From contig QAML01000036.1 of the NCBI GenBank assembly GCA_003150315.1, positions 34,933 through 98,932 of the forward strand: a stretch of DNA of 64,000 nucleotides, written 5' to 3'. The stretch is from Prevotellaceae bacterium (GTDB taxonomy: Bacteria > Bacteroidota > Bacteroidia > Bacteroidales > Bacteroidaceae). Position 1 is the first letter of the stretch; each line of letters begins with the position of its first letter. The translations under genes were made by a program, and so were the position numbers. The notes under the pieces are model-generated. The model worked only from the letters and a program-made list of their open reading frames with translations, had not been told where the DNA came from and did no database searches. This document shows, in pieces, positions 8,804 through 17,643 of this stretch.

Positions 8804-9673
8804 TTACATTATTTCTATGTCGTATCCGCCGTGCCATTCGCCGTATGCCGGAGCCACGTTGGTATATGGGCGTTGTGAAAATTCGCCTTCATATCCTTGT
8901 TTGTCGCATAATCCGTACCACGGTTCGAGACAAACGAACGGCGCATTCACTCCCCAAGGAGACCATACAAGGAATACGGGCGCGCCGCTGCTTACTTTTA
9001 CCACGGGCTTGCGCTCTTTGTCGAGAAGAGTAACGGCATGTACCTGATCATGGTCCATTATTATGGAATCAACCTTGAAATCCTCGTCATGAAGAGCCAT
9101 CAGTCCTTCGGGAGCAGGGAGAACATATCGCTCATCTCCCAAACAGCCGCCGCTACCTACCGTTGCGCTCTCGGGATTTGCCTTGTCGAACTGCAGATAA
9201 CCCTTTACGTCGTCGCCTTCCTTGAATCCGCGAAAATAAAAAGAGGGATGCCCGCCAATGTGAAAGGGCATGTCGTCGCAACCAACGTTTCTTACGGTCC
9301 ATTCCACCTTTACGGTTTTGTTCACAAGGGTAAACTTCTGCTCAAGACTAAATTTGAACGGGAAAATGGCGCGTGTCTCCGCAGTGTCGTGGGTTATGTA
9401 AGTTATCGAGTCGCTTTCGTGAGATTTCAACTCAAACTCGGTGTTCTGCAGAAAGCCGTGCTTGCTCATTTCGTGGATTACGCCGCGATGTCTGTACTTT
9501 CCGTTCCACACCGAACCCACTGTAGGGAATAGCATAGGGCAATGTCTTCCCCATATCTTGGGATCAGCCTGCCACATAAGCTCTTCCCCGGTTTCTTCAT
9601 TCCTTATGCTGCACAATTCCGCGCTTAACCGGCGGGTGCGAATGCTTATTTTGCCGTTGTTTAGTTCTTCCAT
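8804..9673 (-). CDS. aldose 1-epimerase family protein (LacX/GalM-like)
   Basis: A 289-residue cytoplasmic protein of the galactose mutarotase-like superfamily, LacX-type branch, which interconverts sugar anomers; the sugar is unknown. Visible marks: GRHCPMLFPTVGSVWNGKYRHRG (pieces of the substrate cleft), HGFLQNTEFEL, the FHIGGHPSFYF motif with the catalytic-region His, and the C-terminal VCLEPWYGLCDK with the Glu base candidate. Length fits the branch. It is first in a two-gene minus-strand unit with the double phosphoesterase. Confidence 0.88.
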   Translation of the reverse strand: MEELNNGKISIRTRRLSAELCSIRNEETGEELMWQADPKIWGRHCPMLFPTVGSVWNGKYRHRGVIHEMSKHGFLQNTEFELKSHESDSITYITHDTAETRAIFPFKFSLEQKFTLVNKTVKVEWTVRNVGCDDMPFHIGGHPSFYFRGFKEGDDVKGYLQFDKANPESATVGSGGCLGDERYVLPAPEGLMALHDEDFKVDSIIMDHDQVHAVTLLDKERKPVVKVSSGAPVFLVWSPWGVNAPFVCLEPWYGLCDKQGYEGEFSQRPYTNVAPAYGEWHGGYDIEIM

Positions 9674-9720
9674 TTCCGAATTGTTTTAGGTATTTTGAAA
9701 TAATTGTTTTACTTTATCTG

Positions 9721-9728
9721 CAAATATA
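9721..9728 (-). promoter_or_regulatory. -7 box for the epimerase-phosphoesterase unit
   Basis: On the minus strand TATATTTG matches TAnnTTTG, 48 bp before the ATG at 9673. Confidence 0.5.
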
Positions 9729-9761
9729 GCCTTTTTCCATGAAGCACATGCGGCGGCAAAC

Positions 9762-9792
9762 AAAAAATCCGCAGCCATGAAGCTGCGGATTC
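9762..9792 (-). terminator. terminator of the psd-pssA-DUF4834 operon
   Basis: On the minus strand AATCCGCAGC pairs with GCTGCGGATT around TTCATG, followed by TTTTTG. It lies ~95 bp after the DUF4834 stop; nothing else is seen between. Confidence 0.8.
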
Positions 9793-9884
9793 CTTTGTTA
9801 TATATTCTGCATGGGAATGATTTATTTTATTTCCACACAATCTATTTTCATTTCCTCACTATCTCTTTTTGTTTCACCACGATC

Positions 9885-10115
9885 TTATTTTATTTCCTCA
9901 TAATCCACGTACTCTCCCTCGTCTTTCGAAATTACTTTCTTTTTTGTTTTCGCCGACGAGGTGTTCAGTCCGCCTTTTTCCCTATGCGTGCTTTGCGTTC
10001 TCTGTTGTTGCCGTGGTTCTTCGCCCATAAACATGCGGGTAATCCTTCGCAGCATGCCCAATATCACATACAATCCCACGAAGGCGAGAATAAGTATGAC
10101 TAATATCACTTTCAT
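9885..10115 (-). CDS. DUF4834 family small membrane protein
   Basis: A 76-residue protein with one N-terminal membrane helix (VILVILILAFVGLYVILGM) and a basic, polar cytoplasmic tail ending EGEYVDYEEIK, the pattern of the Bacteroidetes family DUF4834. Function unknown. It is the last gene after psd and pssA with only 3 bp between, which suggests a link with phospholipid synthesis; that link is inference. Confidence 0.78.
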   Translation of the reverse strand: MKVILVILILAFVGLYVILGMLRRITRMFMGEEPRQQQRTQSTHREKGGLNTSSAKTKKKVISKDEGEYVDYEEIK

Positions 10116-10118
10116 TTT

Positions 10119-10823
10119 TCAACGCTTTTCAGTTAGAAGAGACAACATCAGATATAGCAGAATTGCTATAGCCAGTCCGCCGATTCCAAACGGTATTATT
10201 ACAGCCAGAGACAGGGCAAGAAATATGTATTTTACCTTATTGTCTTTCCATGAATAGTTTTTGAACTTCAGGGCAAACATAGGAATTTCACTAACAAGCA
10301 AAGCCGAAGAACCGAATACCATTAATATTATAATGTATGCGGCAGCGGACGAAGCAAGCAGTTCGGCGTTAACCGAGCAAGCCAATGCTCCCCAAAACAG
10401 AGCGTTGGCAGGCGTGGGCATTCCTATGAATGATGAAGTCTGACGCTCATCAAGATTGAATTTTGCGAGACGGAGAGCCGAGAAAGCCGCCATTACAAAA
10501 GCAGCATAAGGATAAATTTTCTGAGCTCCCAACAATGAATCGGGCACAGCGCATTGCTTGAGCATCATAAAGGCTATTGCCGACGGGGCAAAGCCGAAAG
10601 TTATGTCGTCAGCAAGCGAATCGAGTTCCTTTCCTATTGGCGAGGAAACTTTGAGTGCTCTTGCAGAGAATCCGTCAAAGAAGTCAAACACCGCACCTAT
10701 TATAATGAAGAGCAAAGCCGTTTGCGCATTTCCGCCGAGGGCATACGATACGGCTATGCAGCCTGATATGAGGTTGCAACACGTAAGTCCGTTGGGCAGA
10801 CTCTTTTTTAATTCATTGAACAT
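10119..10823 (-). CDS. pssA: CDP-diacylglycerol--serine O-phosphatidyltransferase
   Basis: A 234-residue integral membrane enzyme that makes phosphatidylserine from CDP-diacylglycerol and serine. The CDP-alcohol phosphotransferase signature D-G-x2-A-R-x8-G-x3-D-x3-D is complete at about residues 50-72 (DGFSAR, then GKELDSLAD). Several membrane helices follow. It lies 8 bp after psd and 3 bp before DUF4834, so the two steps of phosphatidylethanolamine synthesis are in one operon. Confidence 0.95.
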   Translation of the reverse strand: MFNELKKSLPNGLTCCNLISGCIAVSYALGGNAQTALLFIIIGAVFDFFDGFSARALKVSSPIGKELDSLADDITFGFAPSAIAFMMLKQCAVPDSLLGAQKIYPYAAFVMAAFSALRLAKFNLDERQTSSFIGMPTPANALFWGALACSVNAELLASSAAAYIIILMVFGSSALLVSEIPMFALKFKNYSWKDNKVKYIFLALSLAVIIPFGIGGLAIAILLYLMLSLLTEKR

Positions 10824-10831
10824 GGGTTGTT

Positions 10832-11518
10832 TCAGCTTTTAAGACGGGCTATCACGGTTTGATTTCCCGTTGTGGATTGTCCGAGCTTCACTTCCACTTC
10901 GCCATCAAGGGGAAGAAACACGTCTACTCTAGAACCGAATTTAATGAAACCCATATGCTCGTCTATGTAACACTCTTCGTTTTCTTTGGCATAGGTAACA
11001 ATTCTTCTTGCCAAAGCACCTGCCACCTGGCGCACCATGATTTCCTCGCCCGAAGAGGTGCGAATTATTACCATGGAGTGCTCGTTTTCCAAACTTGCCT
11101 TGGGAAGCCACGCCTTATGATAGTTTCCGTCCTGATGCTCCACTCTCGTAACATATCCGTCAATGGGAAACCAGTTGGCGTGAACGTTTACGATTGACAT
11201 GAAAATAGATACCATGCGGCGGCGGTCGCCGAAATATTCGTTTTCTTCAACTTCTTCGTTCACCACAATCTTTCCGTCGGCAGGAGCAACAACCACTCCG
11301 TCAGTGCTTCCCTGGAAACGGCGTATGGGACACCGGAAAAAATTGAGTATGCCCGAATATATTATAATGCAAACTGCCAATATAAGGTAGAAAAACACCG
11401 GCGGGAGCAGAACGTAAGCCAATGCACAAACCAGCGCGAATATTATTCCGCAGCCTACAAGGGTTTTGTCGCCCTCGCGATGTATGCGCACTTTTTTTAT
11501 ACGTTTCAGTTTTGTCAT
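10832..11518 (-). CDS. psd: phosphatidylserine decarboxylase proenzyme
   Basis: A 228-residue short-type phosphatidylserine decarboxylase. It matures by self-cleavage before a serine that becomes the pyruvoyl group; here the site is the Gly-Ser in [15 protein letters not shown] near residue 199. Other marks are two N-terminal hydrophobic segments (~25-60), [10 protein letters not shown] and the [16 protein letters not shown] block with its conserved His. First gene of the psd-pssA-DUF4834 operon. Confidence 0.95.
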   Translation of the reverse strand: MTKLKRIKKVRIHREGDKTLVGCGIIFALVCALAYVLLPPVFFYLILAVCIIIYSGILNFFRCPIRRFQGSTDGVVVAPADGKIVVNEEVEENEYFGDRRRMVSIFMSIVNVHANWFPIDGYVTRVEHQDGNYHKAWLPKASLENEHSMVIIRTSSGEEIMVRQVAGALARRIVTYAKENEECYIDEHMGFIKFGSRVDVFLPLDGEVEVKLGQSTTGNQTVIARLKS

Positions 11519-11547
11519 CTTTTAGTCTTAGGTTCTTTATTAAAATG

Positions 11548-11578
11548 CAAAAATAATAATTTTGGGTGTTTTAGCAAG
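11548..11578 (-). promoter_or_regulatory. promoter of the psd operon
   Basis: On the minus strand CTTG (11578-11575), a 19-bp spacer and TATTTTTG (11555-11548) fit the -33/-7 pattern with one mismatch, 30 bp before the psd ATG. Confidence 0.55.
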
Positions 11579-11634
11579 TTTTATAAGGGTAAAATTGGAA
11601 AAAGCCGGGCATGCAACAAATTTTGCGGCTACGA

Positions 11635-11665
11635 TTTGGAGATTTGAAATAAAGCTGTAATTTTG
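11635..11665 (+). promoter_or_regulatory. promoter of the ferredoxin gene
   Basis: TTTG (11635-11638), exactly 19 bp, then TAATTTTG (11658-11665): a full match to the Bacteroidetes -33/-7 consensus, ~52 bp before the ATG. Confidence 0.75.
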
Positions 11666-11716
11666 CAGGCAGAATACAAAGGAACATAATTAACAATTAA
11701 ATCAAATCTTACAACT

Positions 11717-11887
11717 ATGGCTTATGTAATTAGCGACGATTGTGTTGCATGCGGAACATGTATTGACGAATGCCCCAGCGGAGCAATCAGCGAAGGAGAG
11801 AAGTATTCAATCGACCCCAACGCTTGCGTTGACTGCGGCACTTGTGCAGATGTTTGCCCCAGCGGAGCAATCAATCCCGGAGAGTAA
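11717..11887 (+). CDS. 2[4Fe-4S] ferredoxin
   Basis: A 56-residue bacterial ferredoxin, an electron carrier. Two cluster motifs are complete: CVACGTCIDECP and CVDCGTCADVCP, each C-x2-C-x2-C-x3-C-P, separated by the usual loop. It starts MAYVISDDC at the ATG at 11717. It has its own consensus promoter and terminator, so it is a one-gene unit. Partner enzymes are not nearby. Confidence 0.95.
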   Translation: MAYVISDDCVACGTCIDECPSGAISEGEKYSIDPNACVDCGTCADVCPSGAINPGE

Positions 11888-11909
11888 TAACAACAGCTCA
11901 AAACAATAC

Positions 11910-11949
11910 AAAGCGCGGCATTTTCGAAAGGAAATTGCCACGCTTTTTT
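11910..11949 (+). terminator. terminator after the ferredoxin gene
   Basis: AAAGCGCGGCATTTTC pairs with GAAATTGCCACGCTTT (two mismatches) and is followed by TTTT. Confidence 0.75.
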
Positions 11950-11981
11950 AGTTTGCTATTTTTCAAGCATTTGGAAACGCC

Positions 11982-12069
11982 AAAAATACAAGGCATATAT
12001 TTTAAAATACAAGGCACTTATTTTAAAATAAGTGCCTTGTATTTTTTGCGATAAGCCACGTGTGTTTTT
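11982..12069 (+). repeat. dispersed palindromic repeat, copy 3
   Basis: Three units (direct, direct, inverted) and tail. Units two and three form a perfect 42-bp palindrome at 12004-12045, half of which reads AATACAAGGCACTTATTTT. The tail TTGCGATAAGCCACGTG ends GTTTTTC. The left arm (11951-11981) shares TTTTTCAnnnATTTGGAAA with copies 4-6. It lies between the ferredoxin terminator and the glyS promoter. Confidence 0.9.
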
Positions 12070-12194
12070 CGATATCCGAAAACAGCTTTTTTTCACGAAG
12101 CTTTATGATGCGACACAACGGTTCAAAAAGTCCGCATTCCCGTTAAAAATGCTCACACAGGCTTTCATACATGACACAGGTTGCAGAAAATTAT

Positions 12195-12202
12195 TACCTT
12201 TG
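12195..12202 (+). promoter_or_regulatory. -7 box for glyS
   Basis: TACCTTTG followed by CAC, 40 bp before the glyS ATG. No clear -33 box. Confidence 0.5.
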
Positions 12203-12242
12203 CACACATATAGTATCATATTTCAAAGCATAACATAAAGAC

Positions 12243-13790
12243 ATGGCTCAGGAAGACGTTTTCAAAAAGATAGTATCGCATTGCAAGGAATACGGTTTCG
12301 TTTTTCCCTCAAGTGAAATTTACGATGGTTTGGGCGCGGTTTACGATTACGGACAAAACGGCGTGGAACTGAAGAACAACATAAAACAATATTGGTGGCA
12401 GAGCATGGTTTTGCTTCACCAGAACATAGTTGGCATAGACGCAGCTATTTTCATGCACCCCACAGTGTGGAAAGCCTCCGGACATGTAGACGCATTCAAT
12501 GACCCTCTCATCGACAACCGCGATTCCAAGAAACGTTACCGTGCCGATGTGCTCATTGAGGACCAGATAGCAAAATACGACGAGAAAATAGCCAAGGAAG
12601 TGGCTAAAGCCCGCAAACGTTTCGGAGACTCGTTTGACGAAGAGAAATTCTGCGCCACCAGTCAGCGTGTCATTGAGCACAAACAGAAGCGCGATGCTCT
12701 GCACTCCCGTTACAAGAAAGCCATGAACGATGTTAACCTCGACGAACTGAAGCAAATAATACTTGACGAGGGAATTGTGTGCCCCATAAGCGGAACAAGA
12801 AACTGGACCGACGTTCGTCAGTTCAACCTTATGTTCAAAACCGAAGTCGGCTCTACCGCCGAAGGAACGTCAACCATATACCTGCGCCCCGAAACAGCTC
12901 AGGGAATTTTCGTAGATTACCTCAGCGTTCAAAAAACAGGACGCATGAAGCTTCCCTTTGGCATTGCACAAATAGGCAAAGCCTTCAGAAACGAGATAGT
13001 GGCCCGTCAGTTCATTTTCAGAATGCGTGAGTTCGAGCAGATGGAGATGCAGTTTTTCTGCAAACCGGGTACGGAAATGGAATGGTTCAACTATTGGAAA
13101 AACATGCGCATGAAGTGGCATCAGGCTCTCGGTTTCGGAGCAGAGAACTACCGTTTCCACGACCACGAAAAGCTTGCCCACTACGCAAATGCCGCAACCG
13201 ATATAGAATTCAACATGCCTTTCGGATTCAAAGAAGTGGAAGGTATTCACTCACGTACCAACTTCGACCTCTCGCAACACGAAAAATTCAGCGGCAAGCA
13301 GATTAAATATCACGATCCTGAGACAGGCGAAAACTATACTCCGTATGACGTGGAAACATCTATAGGTGTAGACCGTATGTTCCTGTCTGTAATGTGCCAC
13401 TCGTTTGAGGAAGAAAAGCTCGAAAACGGCGAAACCCGCACGGTGCTTCATCTGCCGCAGCAGTTAGCCCCCACAAAGCTCGCCATATTGCCTCTTGTGC
13501 GTAAGGATGGGCTTCCCGAACTCGGCGAAAAAATCATGAAGGATTTGCGTTTCCACTTCAACTGCAAATACGAGGACAAGGATTCCATTGGAAAACGTTA
13601 CCGTCGTCAGGATGCCATTGGCACGCCTTACTGTATAACCATTGACCACGACAGCTTGAAAGACGAATGCGTTACATTGCGAAACCGCGACACCATGACG
13701 CAGGAGCGAATAAAGATAGCCGCTCTGCGCGGAACGCTTGAGGACCGCGTAAGCATCACTTCGCTGCTCAAAAAGATTGCCGAGGATTGA
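12243..13790 (+). CDS. glyS: glycyl-tRNA synthetase (single-chain, eukaryote-like type)
   Basis: A 515-residue class II aminoacyl-tRNA synthetase charging tRNA-Gly, of the homodimeric type rather than the two-subunit GlyQ/GlyS form. The catalytic core shows TIYLRPETAQGIFVDY, motif 2 (RNEIVARQFIFRMREFEQME) and motif 3 (ETSIGVDRMFL). The anticodon-binding domain starts near residue 410 (PTKLAILPLVRKDGLPE). The sequence is complete and of normal length. An FKBP lipoprotein starts 17 bp later. Confidence 0.96.
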   Translation: MAQEDVFKKIVSHCKEYGFVFPSSEIYDGLGAVYDYGQNGVELKNNIKQYWWQSMVLLHQNIVGIDAAIFMHPTVWKASGHVDAFNDPLIDNRDSKKRYRADVLIEDQIAKYDEKIAKEVAKARKRFGDSFDEEKFCATSQRVIEHKQKRDALHSRYKKAMNDVNLDELKQIILDEGIVCPISGTRNWTDVRQFNLMFKTEVGSTAEGTSTIYLRPETAQGIFVDYLSVQKTGRMKLPFGIAQIGKAFRNEIVARQFIFRMREFEQMEMQFFCKPGTEMEWFNYWKNMRMKWHQALGFGAENYRFHDHEKLAHYANAATDIEFNMPFGFKEVEGIHSRTNFDLSQHEKFSGKQIKYHDPETGENYTPYDVETSIGVDRMFLSVMCHSFEEEKLENGETRTVLHLPQQLAPTKLAILPLVRKDGLPELGEKIMKDLRFHFNCKYEDKDSIGKRYRRQDAIGTPYCITIDHDSLKDECVTLRNRDTMTQERIKIAALRGTLEDRVSITSLLKKIAED

Positions 13791-13807
13791 TTAAACCCAC
13801 ATCACTG

Positions 13808-14488
13808 ATGAAATTGCCAGAACACCTGAGATTACGCGCGTTCACCCTCATTGCGGGAGTGATATGCGGCATGGCTTTGTGCTCATGTTCCGAAAACGAC
13901 GGCGAGGAAAACGAATATGCCAACTGGAAGCCGCGCAACGAGAGCTATTTTTCAAAGATCATGCAGACAACGGGCGATTCGATAGCATACGCAAAGCGCG
14001 TGTATGGCGAGAAATGGGAGGAGTTTTCCAACCGTCGCCAGTTTCTGTGTTTTTCGCGGCAGTTCGACGCTGCCCATAAGCAAACGGACTCCATTGCAGT
14101 GGAGATTCTGAAACGCGGAGCGGACGACGGCGTGCTGCCATACTCAAACGACAGCGTAAGGGTGGCGTATCGCACATTGCTCATACCTACCGACCAGCAT
14201 CCCACAGGGCTTGTGGTTGACCATTCGGGCTTTTCGTCGGAATACAACAAAGTGTTTGACCGCACCACCATGGCTCCGTCCACATTTTGTGTGAGTGCGC
14301 TCGTACACGGAGTGAGCACGGCATTATTATATATGCACCGCGGCGACCGTTGGAGAATTACCATGCCGTCAGACCTCGCTTACGGAGCTACGGCAAGCGG
14401 CACGATTCCGAAATATTCCACGGTTGTTTTCGAAATGGAGCTTGTTGAAATTTACCGCAAGGGCACAAGTCCCGGTGTTTGGCAGTAA
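13808..14488 (+). CDS. FKBP-type peptidyl-prolyl isomerase lipoprotein
   Basis: A 226-residue lipoprotein with a C-terminal FKBP domain (~115-220), a prolyl isomerase fold that helps proteins fold in the periplasm. The signal region ends with the lipobox ALCSC (acylated Cys near residue 26). FKBP marks include WRITMPSDLAYGATASGTIPKYSTVVFEMELVEI. The central part (FDRTTMAPSTFCVSALVHGVSTALLYM) replaces the usual GWxEgL hinge with more divergent residues, so activity is uncertain. The frame is open back to 13787, overlapping the glyS stop, but the ATG at 13808 precedes the signal peptide directly. Confidence 0.85.
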   Translation: MKLPEHLRLRAFTLIAGVICGMALCSCSENDGEENEYANWKPRNESYFSKIMQTTGDSIAYAKRVYGEKWEEFSNRRQFLCFSRQFDAAHKQTDSIAVEILKRGADDGVLPYSNDSVRVAYRTLLIPTDQHPTGLVVDHSGFSSEYNKVFDRTTMAPSTFCVSALVHGVSTALLYMHRGDRWRITMPSDLAYGATASGTIPKYSTVVFEMELVEIYRKGTSPGVWQ

Positions 14489-14508
14489 AAGCAATCTGCA
14501 TAAGACAT

Positions 14509-14552
14509 AAAAGGTTTCCGAAGCCCCCGGGGCATATCGGAAACCTTTTTTC
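14509..14552 (+). terminator. terminator after glyS-FKBP
   Basis: AAAAGGTTTCCGA pairs with TCGGAAACCTTTT around a GC-rich loop; the T-run follows. Confidence 0.85.
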
Positions 14553-14637
14553 TTTTCCGGAAGTCCCGTGGCTTTCACAAAACGCACCTAAAAACATGTG
14601 TTTTTGCACCGCAAAAAAGCCCCTTCCGCACACCCCC

Positions 14638-14727
14638 CAAAAAACATAAGGCTTGTTGCAAAAAATACAAGGCACTTGTTTTAAAATAAGTGCCTTGTAT
14701 TTTAAAATATATGCCTTGTATTTTTCG
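14638..14727 (-). repeat. dispersed palindromic repeat, copy 4
   Basis: Reverse orientation. On the minus strand: direct, direct, inverted unit, then tail TTGCAACAAGCCTTATG ending in TTTTTT. One half-palindrome has a changed base (ACAAGTG for ATAAGTG). The arm on its left on the minus strand (14728-14765) matches the arm of copies 5 and 6. It lies between the FKBP terminator and the epimerase promoter. Confidence 0.9.
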
Positions 14728-14881
14728 TCTTTTCAAATTCCTGAAAAACAAACTCTTACAAAACGCCCGGAAAAGCCGTTGTTTTTCGCCTCTCATGCCT
14801 TCAAACAATACGGAGAACTATTCTTTTTTGTGCCGTTCTTTTTTGCTTTGCGCACATCCGACGACAATGAAACTAATTTGC

Positions 14882-14889
14882 TAACTTTG
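14882..14889 (+). promoter_or_regulatory. -7 box for the epimerase-PAP2-pyrE run
   Basis: TAACTTTG followed by CAG, 40 bp before the ATG at 14929. Confidence 0.5.
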
Positions 14890-14928
14890 CAGATTATTAA
14901 ACAGAAACTTTATAAAAAGAACCTACGG

Positions 14929-16002
14929 ATGAAGATATTGATTACAGGCGCAAGCGGCTTCATTGGGAGCTTTCTCGTGGAGCGGGCACTCTCGGCAGGA
15001 ATGGAAGTATGGGCGGGAGTGAGAAAAACAAGCAGCCGCCAATATCTCACCGATCCGCGAATCCATTTCATTGACATAGACTACAGCAACGAGCAGACAA
15101 TGCGCTCTACATTTGAACGCGCCAAGCAGGACTTCGGTGCGTGGGACGTGATAATCCATGCCGCAGGAATAACGAAGAGCCGGTTCAAAAACATGTTCTT
15201 CAGAGTGAACTACGACGGCACACGCCGCATGGTTTCTGCCATACGCGATTCCGACACTGTGCCTGCACAATTCATATATATAAGTTCGCTCAGTGTGCTC
15301 GGGGCAATAAGGGAAAACGCCACGACACCCCACCCTGCCCCAAATCCGTTTGGAGCAGACGGCAGCGCAGGCGAACTAAGAAACGTGGTTTACGAACCCA
15401 TGAAGAGCGGAGACATGCCCGTGCCTAACACTGCATATGGCTTAAGCAAGGCAGCCGCCGAAAACTATCTGCACACAATTAAAGACTTTCCTTGGGTCAT
15501 ATTCCGCCCCACAGGCGTTTACGGTCCGAGAGAAAAAGACTATTTCCTCATGGCAAAGTCCATAAAGAATCACGTGGACTTCTCGGTGGGTTTCAAACCG
15601 CAGGAAATAACATTCATATACGTCAAAGATCTCGTGAACGCCATTTTTGCAGCCATAACGCGCAAGGTGGTTCACAAAACATATCTTCTGAGCGACGGCA
15701 GAACCTACGAAAGCCGTGCATTCAGCCTTTTGCTGCAAAAGGAAATGGGTGTGAGAAACGTAATTCACATAAAAGCTCCGCTATGGGTGCTTCGCAGCGT
15801 GTGCGCAGTGGCAGAAATAGTTTCGAACATAACTAACACCACGCCCACTCTCAATTCCGACAAATACAAGATTATGAAACAGCGCAACTGGCAATGCGAT
15901 ATTGACGAAGCTGTAAGAGAACTCGGTTACAAAGCCGAATACGACTTGAAACGCGGGGTGAAAGAAACGGTGGAATGGTATAAAGAAAACTACTGGATAT
16001 GA
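14929..16002 (+). CDS. NAD-dependent epimerase/dehydratase (extended SDR)
   Basis: A 357-residue extended short-chain dehydrogenase. The N-terminus MKILITGASGFIGSFL has the Rossmann GxxGxxG motif. The active-site Ser is probably in YISSLSVLG, and the YxxxK pair is YGLSKAAAE near residue 170. Substrate is unknown: nucleotide sugars are typical for the fold, but members also act on sterol- or sphingolipid-like substrates. Its stop overlaps the next start by 4 bp (ATGA), so it is translationally coupled to the PAP2 membrane enzyme, which hints at a lipid or envelope role. The ATG at 14929 fits; an upstream frame extension covers the repeat and is rejected. Confidence 0.88.
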   Translation: MKILITGASGFIGSFLVERALSAGMEVWAGVRKTSSRQYLTDPRIHFIDIDYSNEQTMRSTFERAKQDFGAWDVIIHAAGITKSRFKNMFFRVNYDGTRRMVSAIRDSDTVPAQFIYISSLSVLGAIRENATTPHPAPNPFGADGSAGELRNVVYEPMKSGDMPVPNTAYGLSKAAAENYLHTIKDFPWVIFRPTGVYGPREKDYFLMAKSIKNHVDFSVGFKPQEITFIYVKDLVNAIFAAITRKVVHKTYLLSDGRTYESRAFSLLLQKEMGVRNVIHIKAPLWVLRSVCAVAEIVSNITNTTPTLNSDKYKIMKQRNWQCDIDEAVRELGYKAEYDLKRGVKETVEWYKENYWI

Positions 16003-16973
16003 TTTCACTCACAAAGAAAAAGCGTTGCCGCCCCGGACTGTTGGGAATAGAGAAACTCGGAATTATTTATGCCGCGTTCACAGCCGTTGTGGCTGCCATG
16101 TTCTACAACTATATTCCCTCGATAGGCGAAATGGCTATAACCCGCGCGGGATATGCCGCCGGAATGACGGCACTAATTCTGATTTATCGCAAACGTCCGT
16201 GCCATCTTACCTTTTTCCTGCGAATAGCTTTGCAGCTTGGCATGCTAGCAACCTGGTATCCGGAAACCTATCTCTTTTGCAGTATATTCGGCAACCTGGA
16301 TCACGTGTTCGCGCAAGCCGACCAATTCATTTTCGGATGCCAGCCCGCACTTCTGTTCTGCCAGATATTACACGGCAAAATATGGAGCGAGCTTTTCAAT
16401 ATGGGATATTTTTCATACTATCCCATGATTTTCTTCCTCGTGGTATGGACATTCTTCCGCCGATATCTGTTGTTCGAAAAAACATCTTTCATAATCCTCT
16501 GCTCATTCTTCATCTTTTACGTGATATTCATGTTCCTGCCCGTAGCGGGACCGCAATTTTATTATCAGGCAGTGGGAATTGAAACTATAAGAGAAGGAAT
16601 ATTCCCGCATGTGGGACTTTACTTCAGAGATCACTTTGATATGCTGCCCGAAACACAGTATGGCGGACTTTTCCAACACCTTGTGGAAATGGCACAACAG
16701 GGAGGCGAACGCCCGACAGCCGCATTCCCGAGTTCGCATGTGGGAGTGAGCACCATAATAATGATACTGGCATGGAAAGCCGACAGGAAAAAGCGCGTGT
16801 TTATAGGACTCCTTCCGTTTTACGTCTTTCTTTGCTGCGCCACAGTCTATATTCACGCCCATTACGCGGTAGATGCCATTGCCGGATTCCTCGTGGCGTT
16901 CCCCGTATATCAGATATCGCACAAAATATATTATACACGGGCGTTCCACCGTCCGCACGGATATCACTCATAA
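15999..16973 (+). CDS. PAP2-superfamily membrane enzyme (phosphatase or AUR1-like lipid head-group transferase)
   Basis: A 324-residue membrane protein with about eight hydrophobic segments. The PAP2 catalytic motifs are present in the C-terminal half: PTAAFPSSHVGVST (~238-251) and YIHAHYAVDAIAG (~284-296), the latter with the His and Asp of motif 3. Motif 1 (KxxxxxxRP) is not obvious. The architecture, with an N-terminal membrane part and FLPVAGPQFYYQ before the motifs, resembles inositol-phosphorylceramide synthase-like (AUR1) proteins of Bacteroidetes, but a plain lipid phosphatase cannot be excluded. It overlaps the epimerase by 4 bp and precedes pyrE by 27 bp. Confidence 0.8.
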   Translation: MISLTKKKRCRPGLLGIEKLGIIYAAFTAVVAAMFYNYIPSIGEMAITRAGYAAGMTALILIYRKRPCHLTFFLRIALQLGMLATWYPETYLFCSIFGNLDHVFAQADQFIFGCQPALLFCQILHGKIWSELFNMGYFSYYPMIFFLVVWTFFRRYLLFEKTSFIILCSFFIFYVIFMFLPVAGPQFYYQAVGIETIREGIFPHVGLYFRDHFDMLPETQYGGLFQHLVEMAQQGGERPTAAFPSSHVGVSTIIMILAWKADRKKRVFIGLLPFYVFLCCATVYIHAHYAVDAIAGFLVAFPVYQISHKIYYTRAFHRPHGYHS

Positions 16974-17000
16974 CGAAACATAAATAAAAAACTTACAGAT

Positions 17001-17633
17001 ATGAACACAGACAACATCCTAGCAGAAAAACTTCTGAAGATAAAAGCCATAAAACTTCAGCCTTCCGATCCTTTCACATGGGCATCCGGTTGGAAATCTC
17101 CCTTTTATTGCGACAATCGCAAGGCACTCTCCTATCCTTCGCTACGCTCATTCGTCAAAATAGAATTGAGTCGCATAGTAGCAGAAAAGTATCCCGACGC
17201 AGAAGTAGTGGCAGGCGTGGCAACAGGAGCCATTGCACAAGGAGCACTTGTGGCAGATATTCTCGGACTACCCTTTGTTTACGTTCGCTCAAAGGCAAAA
17301 GACCACGGATTAGGCAATCTCATAGAAGGCAACCTTGAAAAAGGCAAAAAAGTAGTGGTTGTAGAAGATCTCATTTCCACAGGCGCAAGCTCGCTCAAGG
17401 CAGTTGAAGCTATTCGCAAGGCAGGTTGCGAAGTTTTAGGCATGGTTGCGTCTTATACCTACGGCTTTGATGTTGCGGCAAAAGCATTCGCCGATGCAAA
17501 TGTTGAACTTTCCACAATAACAAACTACGAAGCCGTAGTAAAAACTGCCATAAGCGAAGGATATATAAAGGAAAGCGACATGCAACTCCTGGATTCCTGG
17601 CGCAAAGATCCCGCAAACTGGACCGGCAAATAA
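17001..17633 (+). CDS. pyrE: orotate phosphoribosyltransferase
   Basis: A 210-residue enzyme of pyrimidine synthesis that joins orotate to PRPP to give OMP. The PRPP-binding motif VVVVEDLISTGASSLKA (~117-133) is complete and the catalytic loop is VRSKAKDHGLGNLIEG. The frame starts MNTDNILAEKLLKIKAIKL. Length is normal. It is followed after 10 bp by an SRPBCC protein and then argH. Confidence 0.96.
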   Translation: MNTDNILAEKLLKIKAIKLQPSDPFTWASGWKSPFYCDNRKALSYPSLRSFVKIELSRIVAEKYPDAEVVAGVATGAIAQGALVADILGLPFVYVRSKAKDHGLGNLIEGNLEKGKKVVVVEDLISTGASSLKAVEAIRKAGCEVLGMVASYTYGFDVAAKAFADANVELSTITNYEAVVKTAISEGYIKESDMQLLDSWRKDPANWTGK

Positions 17634-17643
17634 TTTCGCGGAA

